Shown piece by piece: positions 50,587 through 59,930 of a stretch of DNA of 64,000 nucleotides. The DNA is taken from contig JAIPEE010000004.1 of assembly GCA_021737275.1 (NCBI GenBank), positions 1-64,000 of the forward strand, given 5' to 3'. The stretch comes from Desulfobacterales bacterium (lineage in GTDB: Bacteria; Desulfobacterota; Desulfobacteria; Desulfobacterales; JAIPEE01). The stretch's first letter is position 1. Each line of letters opens with the position of its first letter. A program made the position numbers and the translations under genes. Below the pieces are notes generated by a model. The model worked only from the letters and a program-made list of their open reading frames with translations. It searched no databases and was not told the origin of the DNA.

Positions 50587-52503
50587 CTATACAATTCGCT
50601 TAAATGCTTTTTCAATATCCCGTTTTGTCCATTCAACCCAGGTCGGTCTGCCATGGGGACAGTGGAACGGATCTTCACACTGTTCCATCTGGCTTAAAAG
50701 CCCTTTAATCTCTTCAAAGGATAGCTTCTGGTTGGCACGGATGGCGCCATGGCATGCCATGATCATCAAGCTTTCTTCTCTGGCCTTATCGAGATTTGAA
50801 ACAACCCCTATTTCAAGGGCTTTGTCGATAATTTCCATTATCAGGGGTGCTGCCGCCTTACCCTCAAGTATGGTTGGAACAGACTTGATAACATAAGTGT
50901 TGCCCCCAAAAGATTCTATTTCCATTCCGGATTTTTCTAGATCCGGGGTCAGTTTTTCGAGGATATCTGATTCCCGGAAATTAAGTTCAATGGTTTCAGG
51001 AATCAGAAGATTCTGAACGGAAACCCTGGCATTATCGGATCTGCTTTTAAGTTTTTCATAAAGCACGCGTTCGTGAGCAGCGTGTTGATCAATCAGAATG
51101 ACACCATCACCGGATTCACATAAAATATAGGTATTATGGCTCTGACCGATTATGTTGAGATTTGAAAAACGGCTCTCTTCAAAAAGAGCCTGCTGTACGA
51201 CAGTTTCCTTTTTCGATAATTCTATCGGCATTTCAGGTAAACGTTCCTGAGGTAATTCTTCCGGAATTATTTGCGGTGCTTCAGTTTTAAAGACAGATAA
51301 TGTTTCAGCAACCTCTTCAATCTCTTTAAACGGCTCCGGTATTGAATCCGGCTCAGAAACCGATGCCGGTCCGGATGTAAATGCATTTGCTGTTACAGCT
51401 TTTGGTTCAGAATTTTCAGATGCTAACGGGATATTTTTTTTAAATTCCGGCTTAACTTCCGACTCAAAAACAGGAACCGGCTTTTGCACCGGCCGGGTCC
51501 ATGTCTCCTCCCTGTCCGCCTTCCCCAGGGCATTGGATATGGTATTTTTGATGGCACCATGGATTTCATGTTGTCTCGCAAATCTTACTTCATGCTTGGT
51601 CGGGTGCACATTAACATCTACTTCATCATAGGGAACTTTTAAAAAGATAATTGCCGCAGGATACTGGCCCTTAACAAGACGGCCTTTGTATCCCTGAAAA
51701 ATTGCGTGCTGAACCGTTTTATCTTTTACAAATCGGTCATTTACATAGATATTAATGCCACGGGAGGTCGAACGGGCATAACGCGGTGCGGTTACCCACC
51801 CTGAAATGGTTACAGTATTATCCGTATAATTGATGTGGCGAAGCTCTTTTTTTGCATCTTTTCCAAGAATATCCGCAGCACGGTCAAGATGTTCTGAAAC
51901 AGCAATCCAGTTTTTAACCTGCTTTCCATTATGGTTCAGCGTAAACCGGACTTTCGGCCGGCCAATTGCGATATTGGCCAGCGTATCAGAGATATGGCCC
52001 ATCTCTGTATTAATAGTCTTCATAAATTTACGACGAGCAGGTATATTATAAAAAAGCTGTTTGATCGCGATCATCGTGCCTATGGGGGCACCGGTTTCAG
52101 AAACCTTTTTGATTTTGCCGCCCTCAACATAAATATCTACTCCGGAATCCGAATCCTTATTTCGGGAAATCATCTGAAAACGGGAGACGGATGCAATACT
52201 CGGTAGCGCTTCACCTCTGAAACCCAGGGTATTAATGGCAAAAAGATCCGTATCCTTTGCGATTTTGCTGGTGGCATATCGTTCAAGGGAGAGCAGGGCA
52301 TCATCATGACTCATACCGATGCCGTTATCGGAAACACGTATTAAGGAGCGGCCACCCTTTTCAATATCGACAATAATTTTTGTACTGCCGGCATCAAGGG
52401 CATTTTCAACCAGTTCCTTCACCACCGATGCCGGACGCTCGACAACTTCACCGGCGGCAATTTTATTGGAAAGTATCTCCGGAAGTATTTTTATCCTGGC
52501 CAC
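50587..52503 (-). CDS. mutL: DNA mismatch repair protein MutL
   Basis: 638 residues with a GTG start. The N-terminal GHKL ATPase contains LVENALDAGS, DNGIGM and TLGFRGEALPSI; a Pro/Glu-rich linker spans about residues 330-440. The C-terminal domain carries DQHAAHERVLYE, matching the DQHAx2Ex4E endonuclease motif, and CPHGRPT. Such MutL proteins nick DNA themselves, which fits bacteria without MutH. Only 3 nt separate it from a small upstream gene on the same strand. Confidence 0.96.
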   Translation of the reverse strand: MARIKILPEILSNKIAAGEVVERPASVVKELVENALDAGSTKIIVDIEKGGRSLIRVSDNGIGMSHDDALLSLERYATSKIAKDTDLFAINTLGFRGEALPSIASVSRFQMISRNKDSDSGVDIYVEGGKIKKVSETGAPIGTMIAIKQLFYNIPARRKFMKTINTEMGHISDTLANIAIGRPKVRFTLNHNGKQVKNWIAVSEHLDRAADILGKDAKKELRHINYTDNTVTISGWVTAPRYARSTSRGINIYVNDRFVKDKTVQHAIFQGYKGRLVKGQYPAAIIFLKVPYDEVDVNVHPTKHEVRFARQHEIHGAIKNTISNALGKADREETWTRPVQKPVPVFESEVKPEFKKNIPLASENSEPKAVTANAFTSGPASVSEPDSIPEPFKEIEEVAETLSVFKTEAPQIIPEELPQERLPEMPIELSKKETVVQQALFEESRFSNLNIIGQSHNTYILCESGDGVILIDQHAAHERVLYEKLKSRSDNARVSVQNLLIPETIELNFRESDILEKLTPDLEKSGMEIESFGGNTYVIKSVPTILEGKAAAPLIMEIIDKALEIGVVSNLDKAREESLMIMACHGAIRANQKLSFEEIKGLLSQMEQCEDPFHCPHGRPTWVEWTKRDIEKAFKRIV

Positions 52504-52506
52504 GGT

Positions 52507-52692
52507 TTATCCGTTGGTTTCCTCTTCAAGAACTGTCCTGCTGAGAAAATTTGCGTCAAGCGGTGACAGATCAAATTTCTGACAGGCTTCTTCAATTAAC
52601 TGGCTTATCGGTGTTTCAGTTTTTGCTTCACGGTTTTCAGAAATCCATTTTACAGCTCTACGAATGTCTTCTCCTTCAGGTAAAATACTCAT
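52507..52692 (-). CDS. Small conserved-looking protein encoded before mutL
   Basis: 61 residues, predicted helical and acidic (GEDIRRAVKWISENREAKTE, QLIEEACQKFDLSPLDANF). GGAGA precedes the ATG by 4-5 nt, and the stop is 3 nt before mutL, so it is a genuine coupled gene. Family not recognised. Its place suggests a link to mutL expression or simply an operon partner. Confidence 0.75.
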   Translation of the reverse strand: MSILPEGEDIRRAVKWISENREAKTETPISQLIEEACQKFDLSPLDANFLSRTVLEEETNG

Positions 52693-52732
52693 CTTATCTC
52701 CATTTTAAAGTTAAAAAATTAAAACATTGCCT

Positions 52733-52752
52733 CTCACCCGCTTCGCTCGAGA
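52733..52752 (+). repeat. Copy 3 of the interspersed repeat, with longer flanks
   Basis: CTCACCCGCTTCGCTCGAGA. The surrounding spacer (about 52730-52834) continues with GAACACAGAGGACACAG and later CTGTGGCTCTGCG, which pair loosely as complements, and holds no gene. Related copies are at 41789-41804 and, inverted, at 41977-41996. Confidence 0.6.
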
Positions 52753-52849
52753 ACACAGAGGACACAGCGCTTTGCTTCGCTAAAGAAACCCGGAGTCTCT
52801 TTTAGATCTGTGGCTCTGCGAGATATACGACGCAGGTTAAATAATTTTT

Positions 52850-54313
52850 TTATAAAGTAGCTCTTTTCATATGAAAATCCGTAGCCTGTTCAAAATTATA
52901 AGCCACCTTCAACATCGTCCCCTCATCAAAATGGTTGCCCATTATCTGGAGTCCGATCGGCAAACCATCGGGGGAAAACCCGCATGGAAGAGACATCCCC
53001 GGAATACCTGCCAGGTTAGCCGAAAGAGTGAATATGTCTGACAGATACATGGTCAGCGGATCATCTGATTTTTCTCCAATTTTAAATGCCGGTGTCGGCG
53101 CAACCGGAGAAAGAATAACATCGCAGGATTCAAACGCATTTCTAAAATCAGACATAATCAGGGATCGTACCTGTGATGCCTTGCGGTAATAAGCGTCATA
53201 ATATCCGGCAGAAAGGGCATAGGTTCCGAGAATGATTCTTCTCTGAACCTCGGGGCCGAATCCTTTGGACCGGGTATTTTTATACATTTTCAAAAGATCG
53301 CTCTGTGTCTTGTCCCTGAATCCGTACTTTACACCATCAAATCGTGCCAGGTTTGAACTGGCCTCTGCCGGTGCAATGACATAATAGGCGGCGACAGCAT
53401 AATCAGTATGGGGCAGGGAAATTTCAACCGTTTCCGCACCCAGATTTTCAATGGTTTTTACCGCATTGCCGACCGTTTCGGAAACAGCAGGATCAAGCCC
53501 TTCTTTTGACTTGTACTCTTTGGGAATACCTATCTTTATTCCTTTTAGGCCCGCATTTTCGAGCGCTTTCGTATAATCCGGCACATCCCTGGGAACTGAG
53601 GTAGAATCTTTGGCATCATGACCTGAAATAGCGTTCATCATGATGGCACTGTCGGTAACATCTTTTGTGAGCGGCCCAATCTGATCAAGGGATGATGCAA
53701 ATGCCACTAGACCATAACGGGAAACCCGGCCGTAGGTTGGCTTAATTCCGACAACACCACAGTGTGATGCGGGCTGGCGAATGGAACCACCGGTATCGGA
53801 ACCCAGAGATGCCGGACACATATCAGCAGCAACTGATGCCGCAGACCCGCCACTGGAACCGCCGGGAATATAGTCAAGATTCCATGGATTGTGAACCGGT
53901 TTGAAACTGGAATTTTCATTGGACGATCCCATGGCGAACTCATCCATATTGAGCTTACCTGCAGTAATAGCACCGGCCGCATTCAGTTTTTTCATAACCG
54001 TTGCATCATACTGGGGTACAAACGCTTCCAGTATTTTTGATGCACAGGTGGTTCGGATCCCTTTTGTGCAGATCAGATCCTTGATACCCAGTGGAATACC
54101 GGTAAGTGCCGTTACATTACCGGCAACAATCTCTTTATCTGCCTTTTCAGCCTGTTCCATGGCCAGCTCTTGGGAAACCGTAATAAAAGCACCGACCTTC
54201 TCTTCAACATCATTAATACGATCAAAAATGCCCTGTGTCAGTTCTTTGGAAGTAATTTCCTTCTTGTCCAGAAGCTTTCGTGCTTCGTGAATTGTCAGTT
54301 CATGAAGTTTCAT
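52850..54313 (-). CDS. gatA: Aspartyl/glutamyl-tRNA amidotransferase subunit A
   Basis: A 487-residue amidase-signature enzyme that releases ammonia from Gln to amidate Asp- or Glu-tRNA. The catalytic triad is visible: Lys in [10 protein letters not shown], cis-Ser in [11 protein letters not shown] and nucleophile Ser in [11 protein letters not shown]. Preceded by gatC (21 nt) on the same strand. gatB is not in the window and must be elsewhere. Confidence 0.96.
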   Translation of the reverse strand: MKLHELTIHEARKLLDKKEITSKELTQGIFDRINDVEEKVGAFITVSQELAMEQAEKADKEIVAGNVTALTGIPLGIKDLICTKGIRTTCASKILEAFVPQYDATVMKKLNAAGAITAGKLNMDEFAMGSSNENSSFKPVHNPWNLDYIPGGSSGGSAASVAADMCPASLGSDTGGSIRQPASHCGVVGIKPTYGRVSRYGLVAFASSLDQIGPLTKDVTDSAIMMNAISGHDAKDSTSVPRDVPDYTKALENAGLKGIKIGIPKEYKSKEGLDPAVSETVGNAVKTIENLGAETVEISLPHTDYAVAAYYVIAPAEASSNLARFDGVKYGFRDKTQSDLLKMYKNTRSKGFGPEVQRRIILGTYALSAGYYDAYYRKASQVRSLIMSDFRNAFESCDVILSPVAPTPAFKIGEKSDDPLTMYLSDIFTLSANLAGIPGMSLPCGFSPDGLPIGLQIMGNHFDEGTMLKVAYNFEQATDFHMKRATL

Positions 54314-54334
54314 ATATAAAGTCCTTAAGATTAA

Positions 54335-54622
54335 TTAACCAATGATTTTGGGTACTACAAAGCTGCCATCCTCTTTTTCAGGCGCATTTGAAAGGGCGTT
54401 GTCTCTGTCCATATGCTCACCGGGCAAATCTTCACGGAATGCATTACTCAGTGGTATGGCATGAGTAGCCGGCTGAACATCCTTGGCATCAACTTGCTCA
54501 AGTGTGTCCACATATTCCAGGATATTACCGATCTGGCCGGCAAACTTGTCAATGGCACCTTCATCCATATGAAGTCGGGCAAGGCCGGCCACTTTCAAAA
54601 CTTCTTCCTTGGTGATTTTCAT
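54335..54622 (-). CDS. gatC: Aspartyl/glutamyl-tRNA amidotransferase subunit C
   Basis: The 95-residue GatC shows MKITKEEVLKVAGLARLHMD at the start, NILEYVDTLEQVD and FREDLPGEH in the middle and VPKII at the end. It tethers GatA to GatB. It sits between the SPOR gene and gatA with gaps of about 20 nt. Confidence 0.94.
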   Translation of the reverse strand: MKITKEEVLKVAGLARLHMDEGAIDKFAGQIGNILEYVDTLEQVDAKDVQPATHAIPLSNAFREDLPGEHMDRDNALSNAPEKEDGSFVVPKIIG

Positions 54623-54642
54623 AACTGTTTCCTCAAATATTA

Positions 54643-55314
54643 TTACCGGGTTACAACAAAAGCGTCAATGCCATCGCTTTTAAGCTTGGAAACCGTGCTT
54701 CCGGCCTCTGAACGGCTGGCAAAAGACCCGACGCGTATACGATACCATGTCCCTTTGTCCTGTAAATCTACGGAAACACTGTATGCCTGGTAACCTTTAT
54801 TTTTTAATTTATCGACAAGCCTTTGTGCATCACCCTGTGTTTTTACTGAAGCGACCTGAATTGTTAAAGGTTTATCAGATATTGCCGGCGTGGGCACAGA
54901 AATAGCCTTATCTATCTTTTCCGGTTTTTTGGTCAGGGCTGTTTTATGCCTGGGTGCTGAATCCCCGATTTCCTGCAGGGTGCTTTCAGCCACCTCAATG
55001 GGCTTGTTATCTTTCAGTGCCTCATAAAATCCAAGCTCCGGCGGCTCCGGGTTATCCTCTGAATTACTTTTCTCAAACCGTTCCTGCTCCTGTCTCAGTA
55101 ACGCAGCTTTAAGGTCAGCCAGTTCCTGTTGGATACCTTGAATATCGAACTCTACAGGCGCCATTCCCCTTCCGACAAACACGCCGAGGATAAACATCCA
55201 CAGGGAAGCAACAAAAACCAGCGCAATCCAACCGGTTATTCCATTACGCTTTTTTGCTTTGGATGCAGCTCTTTTTTTTGGCGGTGTTTTTTCAGGTTTT
55301 TCCGTTTTCCTCAT
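54643..55314 (-). CDS. Membrane-anchored SPOR-domain protein
   Basis: 223 residues: a basic cytoplasmic start (KKRAASKAKKRN), one transmembrane helix (about 27-48), a linker, and a C-terminal SPOR domain (about 147-223) with QVASVKTQGDAQRLVDKLK and WYRIRVGSFASRSEA. SPOR domains bind denuded glycan at division sites, so it is a probable septal protein. It lies between argS (12-nt gap) and gatC in one operon. Confidence 0.88.
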   Translation of the reverse strand: MRKTEKPEKTPPKKRAASKAKKRNGITGWIALVFVASLWMFILGVFVGRGMAPVEFDIQGIQQELADLKAALLRQEQERFEKSNSEDNPEPPELGFYEALKDNKPIEVAESTLQEIGDSAPRHKTALTKKPEKIDKAISVPTPAISDKPLTIQVASVKTQGDAQRLVDKLKNKGYQAYSVSVDLQDKGTWYRIRVGSFASRSEAGSTVSKLKSDGIDAFVVTR

Positions 55315-55326
55315 GTTCCCTGATAC

Positions 55327-56994
55327 TTACATTTTTTCCGGTGCACTGACACCCAGTAGTGAAAGTCCGTTACGAATTACATTTTTAATAGCCAAAATCA
55401 TAAAGAGCCGACCGGTCATCAATTCCTTATCGTCTTCTACTAAAACGCGGTGCTTATTGTAATAGGTATGGAAACAGGATGCAAGCTCCATCAGATAGAA
55501 TGTGATCCGATGTGGTGCCATTGTTTCTGCTGCCATAATCACTGTTTCAGGATATCTTGCCAGAGCCTTCATAAGATGAACCTCTTCGGGTTCAATAAGC
55601 CGGGCAATAGCGGCCTTGTCTTTTGCGACATCAATAATTCCGCGTTCACGGCCCTTTTCAAGAATACTTGAAATTCGGGCATGGACATACTGAACATAAT
55701 ATACAGGGTTATCATTACTCTTTTTCTTTGCAATATCCAGGTCAAAATCCAGCGGGCTTTCATAATTTCTTGTCAGGAAAATGAAACGTGCGGCATCCTT
55801 GCCGACTTCATTTACAACATCCTGAAGCGTTTCAAACTCACCTGACCTTGTAGACATGGCTACCGGCTCTCCGCCGCGCAGCAGGTTAACAAGCTGGACA
55901 AGTACAACATCGAACTGTTCCTTTTTATGACCGGAAGCCATGACAGAAGCTGTCATTCTCGGGATATAGCCATGATGGTCCGCACCCCAGACATCAATCA
56001 GCCGTTCAAACCCTCTTTCAAATTTTTCCTGATGGTAAGCAATATCGGAAGCGAAATAAGTGGTCAGGCCATTATTACGAACAACAACACGATCTTTTTC
56101 ATCACCATAATCCGTCGTTCTGAACCACTTAGCGCCATCTTCTTCATAGATGGTGCCCTTTTCCTGAAAAGCTTTCAGGGCTTTGTCCACCATGCCATTA
56201 TCAAAAAGAGACTGCTCACTGAACCAGTTATCAAAGGTAATACCAAAAGATTCAAGGTCGCTTCTAATGCCGTCAAGGATTGAGTCCGCCGCGAGCCTGG
56301 CACAATAGGCAATGGCCTCTTCTTCTGTAATCTCAATAAGTTCTCTTCCCCTATCCGCTTTAATGGCCCGTGCCATATCGATAATATATTCTCCCTGGTA
56401 ACAATCTTCCGGAAATTCGACATCATCTCCAAAAAGAGACCTGTATCTTAAAAAAACAGACGTTCCCAGAGTTCTGATCTGGCGCCCGGAATCATTGATG
56501 TAGTATTCTTTTTTGACATCATAACCGTTAAAGGCAAGAATACGGGCCACACTGTCCCCCACCGCTGCACCACGACCATGCCCGACATGTAAAGGGCCGG
56601 TCGGATTGGCACTTACAAACTCAACCATTACTTTTTTGCCCTGACCAATCACAGACTTGCCATATGCGATGTCTTCTTTATGGACCTGACTTAAAACCGG
56701 ATGCCAGAAAGTTGTGTCCATGAAAAAATTTATAAAACCGGGTCCGGCAATCTCGGTTTTTGCAACCGCGCCATTTGTGTCACCCAACCGGTTGATAATG
56801 GCTTCAGCAATTTTTCTGGGTGCCATTTTCTGTATCTTTGCCATAACCATGGCTATGTTTGTTGAAAAATCACCGTGCGCCTCAATTTTTGGTTCTTCCA
56901 CGACAAACTCAGGAAAGTCTGAAGAGGGAAGGTCGCCATTTTCAAAAGCTTTAGTTGCTGCCTTGAGAATAATATCTTTTATCTGTTGTTTCAT
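55327..56994 (-). CDS. argS: Arginyl-tRNA synthetase
   Basis: A 555-residue class I synthetase: the HIGH motif region is [14 protein letters not shown] near residue 120, the KMSKS position is AMSTRSGEF (as in ArgRS lacking canonical KMSK), and the DALR anticodon-binding domain is at the C-terminus. It is the first gene of the argS-SPOR-gatC-gatA operon. A near-consensus promoter lies at 57121-57149 and a hairpin at the very 5' end of the predicted transcript. Confidence 0.97.
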   Translation of the reverse strand: MKQQIKDIILKAATKAFENGDLPSSDFPEFVVEEPKIEAHGDFSTNIAMVMAKIQKMAPRKIAEAIINRLGDTNGAVAKTEIAGPGFINFFMDTTFWHPVLSQVHKEDIAYGKSVIGQGKKVMVEFVSANPTGPLHVGHGRGAAVGDSVARILAFNGYDVKKEYYINDSGRQIRTLGTSVFLRYRSLFGDDVEFPEDCYQGEYIIDMARAIKADRGRELIEITEEEAIAYCARLAADSILDGIRSDLESFGITFDNWFSEQSLFDNGMVDKALKAFQEKGTIYEEDGAKWFRTTDYGDEKDRVVVRNNGLTTYFASDIAYHQEKFERGFERLIDVWGADHHGYIPRMTASVMASGHKKEQFDVVLVQLVNLLRGGEPVAMSTRSGEFETLQDVVNEVGKDAARFIFLTRNYESPLDFDLDIAKKKSNDNPVYYVQYVHARISSILEKGRERGIIDVAKDKAAIARLIEPEEVHLMKALARYPETVIMAAETMAPHRITFYLMELASCFHTYYNKHRVLVEDDKELMTGRLFMILAIKNVIRNGLSLLGVSAPEKM

Positions 56995-57064
56995 CTGTTT
57001 ATATCCCGCTTCAATTGTGTGTTTATTTTTTTCACACGCCGTAATTACCGGGGTGAAATATCTA

Positions 57065-57110
57065 AAAGCTGTTCCAGGCCCTATTTTATAAAATAGCCCA
57101 AAACAGCTTT
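57065..57110 (-). promoter_or_regulatory. Hairpin at the 5' end of the argS transcript
   Basis: AAAGCTGTT (57065-57073) pairs with 57102-57110 and encloses a perfect 16-bp palindrome CTATTTTATAAAATAG (57081-57096). It starts a few bases after the predicted transcription start and could be a leader structure, or a terminator for the HD-GYP gene upstream (on the minus strand it ends in AGCTTTTA). Confidence 0.55.
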
Positions 57111-57120
57111 CGGTTTTAAG

Positions 57121-57149
57121 TTAATAGTGGGTTTTGGAATGCAAGTCAA
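57121..57149 (-). promoter_or_regulatory. Candidate sigma-70 promoter of the argS operon
   Basis: Read on the minus strand: TTGACT (57149-57144), 17-nt spacer, TATTAA (57126-57121). A start near 57114 would give a leader of about 120 nt. Confidence 0.55.
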
Positions 57150-57244
57150 GCAGTATGGAAAGCACTGTAACCTTTAAGATTATTAAGAAAGCAGCGCTAA
57201 ATTGAATTACCGTGTATAAAAATCACATTAAAGTGCGGTCAAGA

Positions 57245-58357
57245 TCAGCTTTTCAGCGCAGCCATGTTGACCTGATCCCTCTCACTCCAGACAAAACTGG
57301 AAAGTATTGAATCCTCAGCAGTTCCAACATCCGCCTTAATCTCAATAATACCGTCTATACATGAAAGAAAGGCATCTGTAACAGCAGGGTCAAAATGTTC
57401 ACCCCGCTCCTTTTTAATAATATCAATCGCAACTTCGACCGGGTAGGGCTTCTTATACGGCCGGGTTGATGTCAGGGCATCAAATACATCCACAATACCC
57501 ACAATCCTTCCCAGAATGGGGATTTTATCTCCGGCAAGTCCCTGGGGATATCCCTTGCCGTTCCATTTTTCATGATGGGTCAGTGCAATATCATGAGCAT
57601 TTTGAAGTATTTCTGCCGTGGATTTAGCGAAAATATTAGCACCCAGGATGGTGTGGGTCTTCATAACATCAAACTCTTCATTTGTCAGTTTGCCGGGTTT
57701 TAGTAAGATACTGTCCGGAATACCGATTTTACCCACATCATGCATCGGGGACGAATATCTGATCTGAAGGACATCTCTTTCAGGCAGCCCGAGCGTTAAA
57801 GCAACCAGTTCACTGTATCTGCTCATGCGGGCAATATGGTCACCGGTATCATCATCCTTATATTCTGCAGCAAGAATCAGGCGGTTAACCGTATCCAGAT
57901 AGGCCAGATGAAGTTCATCATAAACAGATTTGAGTTCCTGATGGGTTTGTGAATGTTCTGTAATCAGGCGGCGCTCTCTGAGAACACGTTTGATCCTTAC
58001 GATAAGCTCCTTGGGACTCAGGGGTTTGAATGCAAAATCACTTGCCCCCCTTTTTATAGCCTCTTCATACGAGTAGTCACCACTGTAACCGGTCATCATA
58101 ATAACATCCGTATCATAACATTTTTTTACCTCATCAAGAAGCTCAATGCCGTCCATATCGGGCATTCTGATATCGGAAACCAGAATGTGGATACGCCTTT
58201 CCTTCATAACACGCAGAGCATCAATACCGTCTTCCGCCACAGAACATTCATATCCGGATGATTCGATCGCTTTTTGTAGCATATCACGAATAGGCGCTTC
58301 ATCATCTGCAACAAGAATATGAATCTGATCGGAATCTTCAGTGTCATAGGGGGCCAT
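57245..58357 (-). CDS. Response regulator with HD-GYP cyclic-di-GMP phosphodiesterase domain
   Basis: 370 residues: a receiver domain (about 10-125) with the phosphoacceptor Asp in VSDIRMPDMDG, a coiled linker (about 135-160), and an HD-GYP domain (about 165-345) with MHDVGKIGIPD and HHEKWNGKGYPQG, both intact. HD-GYP proteins hydrolyse cyclic-di-GMP. It stands alone; no kinase gene is adjacent, so its input is unknown. Confidence 0.94.
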   Translation of the reverse strand: MAPYDTEDSDQIHILVADDEAPIRDMLQKAIESSGYECSVAEDGIDALRVMKERRIHILVSDIRMPDMDGIELLDEVKKCYDTDVIMMTGYSGDYSYEEAIKRGASDFAFKPLSPKELIVRIKRVLRERRLITEHSQTHQELKSVYDELHLAYLDTVNRLILAAEYKDDDTGDHIARMSRYSELVALTLGLPERDVLQIRYSSPMHDVGKIGIPDSILLKPGKLTNEEFDVMKTHTILGANIFAKSTAEILQNAHDIALTHHEKWNGKGYPQGLAGDKIPILGRIVGIVDVFDALTSTRPYKKPYPVEVAIDIIKKERGEHFDPAVTDAFLSCIDGIIEIKADVGTAEDSILSSFVWSERDQVNMAALKS

Positions 58358-58707
58358 ATTGTCCTCCTCAATTGAATGGCAAACTGTTACGACATCAAAC
58401 GTTCCGGGAATAACAACATATGGAAAGGTTTGTTACCTGAAGTATATTCAGTTGATAACACTGTGAATCTTAACGCTAAAATATTTAATTGTAAATATTT
58501 TTTTCAAAATTCAAATAACGATGTGTACCAACCGGATTAATGCACACAAGTGATTGTATAAAAATTGATTTATAGTGTGTCTTCATATATATTAAATAAA
58601 TAGCCATTTTACTCGGAATCGGTGACAGATGATTAACGTCGGGTAAATCGTCTTCCCTGTTGAAGTTTTCTGAACAGTATAGATTTCTATGCCTGCGAAA
58701 CATTTTT

Positions 58708-59904
58708 ATGAAAATAATTTTTGTGTTTCTGATAATTATTTTGTTCGCTTTCAGCGGATATCATCTGACATTCAGAGATATTCGGCTGCCGCGTTTTGCA
58801 CGACGTTTTTATCTGACCGGTACTGAATATCTTTTTCTTGGCCTTTTAATGGGACCGTTGTTTTTCAACCTTCTGGATGACATAACCCTGAATGCTCTTG
58901 ACCCTCTTTGTGCCCTGATCCTGGGATGGATAGGCCTGCTCTTCGGTTTTCAATTTGAACTTCCAAAACTCAGAAGGTTTCCCCTGGAATTTTTTACATC
59001 ATCCATTTTTGAGAGCATTTTAACCTCCATAGTTGTCTTTTTTGGTGTTTATCATATGGCGCCCTATTTTTATGATATGGGCGGGCCTGTGCGCATAATG
59101 GTATCTCTTTCTCTGGCTGCCGCCGCTGCCTGCACAGCACAAACCGGCCTGTCTCTTCTCGCCCCGCATGTCATAAAAGAGCATCAGGACAATATTTTGC
59201 TCCTGAGATATATCTCAAGTATTGACGGACTGAGCGCCATGACCGTTCTCGGCATCGCATATTATTTCAGAATGTTATATTTTCCGTTGGCATCAAGACT
59301 GTCAGAGCCTTTGTGGGGGGGAATCATTGTTCTGATGACATGTATCGGGTTGCTGTTTCTGTACATACTGTTCCTGTCACAGCGTCATGATGAAGGAGAG
59401 CTTGCCCTTATTGTCATCGGTATGGTCATTTTTACAAGCGGCACCGCATCTCTTCTTAACTTTTCTCCGCTTCTGGCCAATTTTTTTATGGGATTTTGCC
59501 TCGTAAATATTACAAGGGAAAAAGAACGAATCTTTCAAATGCTGATCAGTGTAGAAAAACCGGTTTACCTCCTGCTCCTCTTCTTTCTGGGTGCCGGCTG
59601 GATTCCTGTGAGCATCTGGATAGTCATTCCAGCTGCAGCTTATTGCATATTCAGAGCTGCGGGAAAGCTGGCCGGCGGTTATGCCGTTACCCATATCAGC
59701 CCCGGTATGAAACAGTATCCGGAACATCTCGGTTTTGGACTGCTCGAGCAAGGCGGCCTTGCACCCGCCATACTTCTGGATTTCAATAAGAGCTTTCCTT
59801 TTGATGTTGTTCCCATGGCCATAAGCGTTGTACTTGTTGCCATTATATTCAACGACTTTATCAGTGCCCATTTTATGAGCAGACTTCTGAAAGAGGAAAA
59901 ATAG
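58708..59904 (+). CDS. Cation/proton antiporter-like membrane protein 1
   Basis: 398 residues from the ATG at 58708; a TTG at 58660 would add 16. About 11-12 hydrophobic helices in the CPA2 sodium/hydrogen exchanger style: EYLFLGLLMGPLFFNLLDD, LILGWIGLLFGFQFELPKL, TAQTGLSLLAPHVI. No cytosolic regulatory domain. The start has a poor ribosome site. The stop codon overlaps the GTG of the next frame, and the next ATG is 27 nt on, so the two antiporter genes are coupled. The 350-nt spacer before it contains only an AT-rich inverted repeat (AAATATTTA at 58479-58487 with its complement at 58492-58500), not a gene. Confidence 0.82.
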   Translation: MKIIFVFLIIILFAFSGYHLTFRDIRLPRFARRFYLTGTEYLFLGLLMGPLFFNLLDDITLNALDPLCALILGWIGLLFGFQFELPKLRRFPLEFFTSSIFESILTSIVVFFGVYHMAPYFYDMGGPVRIMVSLSLAAAAACTAQTGLSLLAPHVIKEHQDNILLLRYISSIDGLSAMTVLGIAYYFRMLYFPLASRLSEPLWGGIIVLMTCIGLLFLYILFLSQRHDEGELALIVIGMVIFTSGTASLLNFSPLLANFFMGFCLVNITREKERIFQMLISVEKPVYLLLLFFLGAGWIPVSIWIVIPAAAYCIFRAAGKLAGGYAVTHISPGMKQYPEHLGFGLLEQGGLAPAILLDFNKSFPFDVVPMAISVVLVAIIFNDFISAHFMSRLLKEEK

Positions 59905-59930
59905 TGGGAAATATTCAAACCGGAAGAAAT

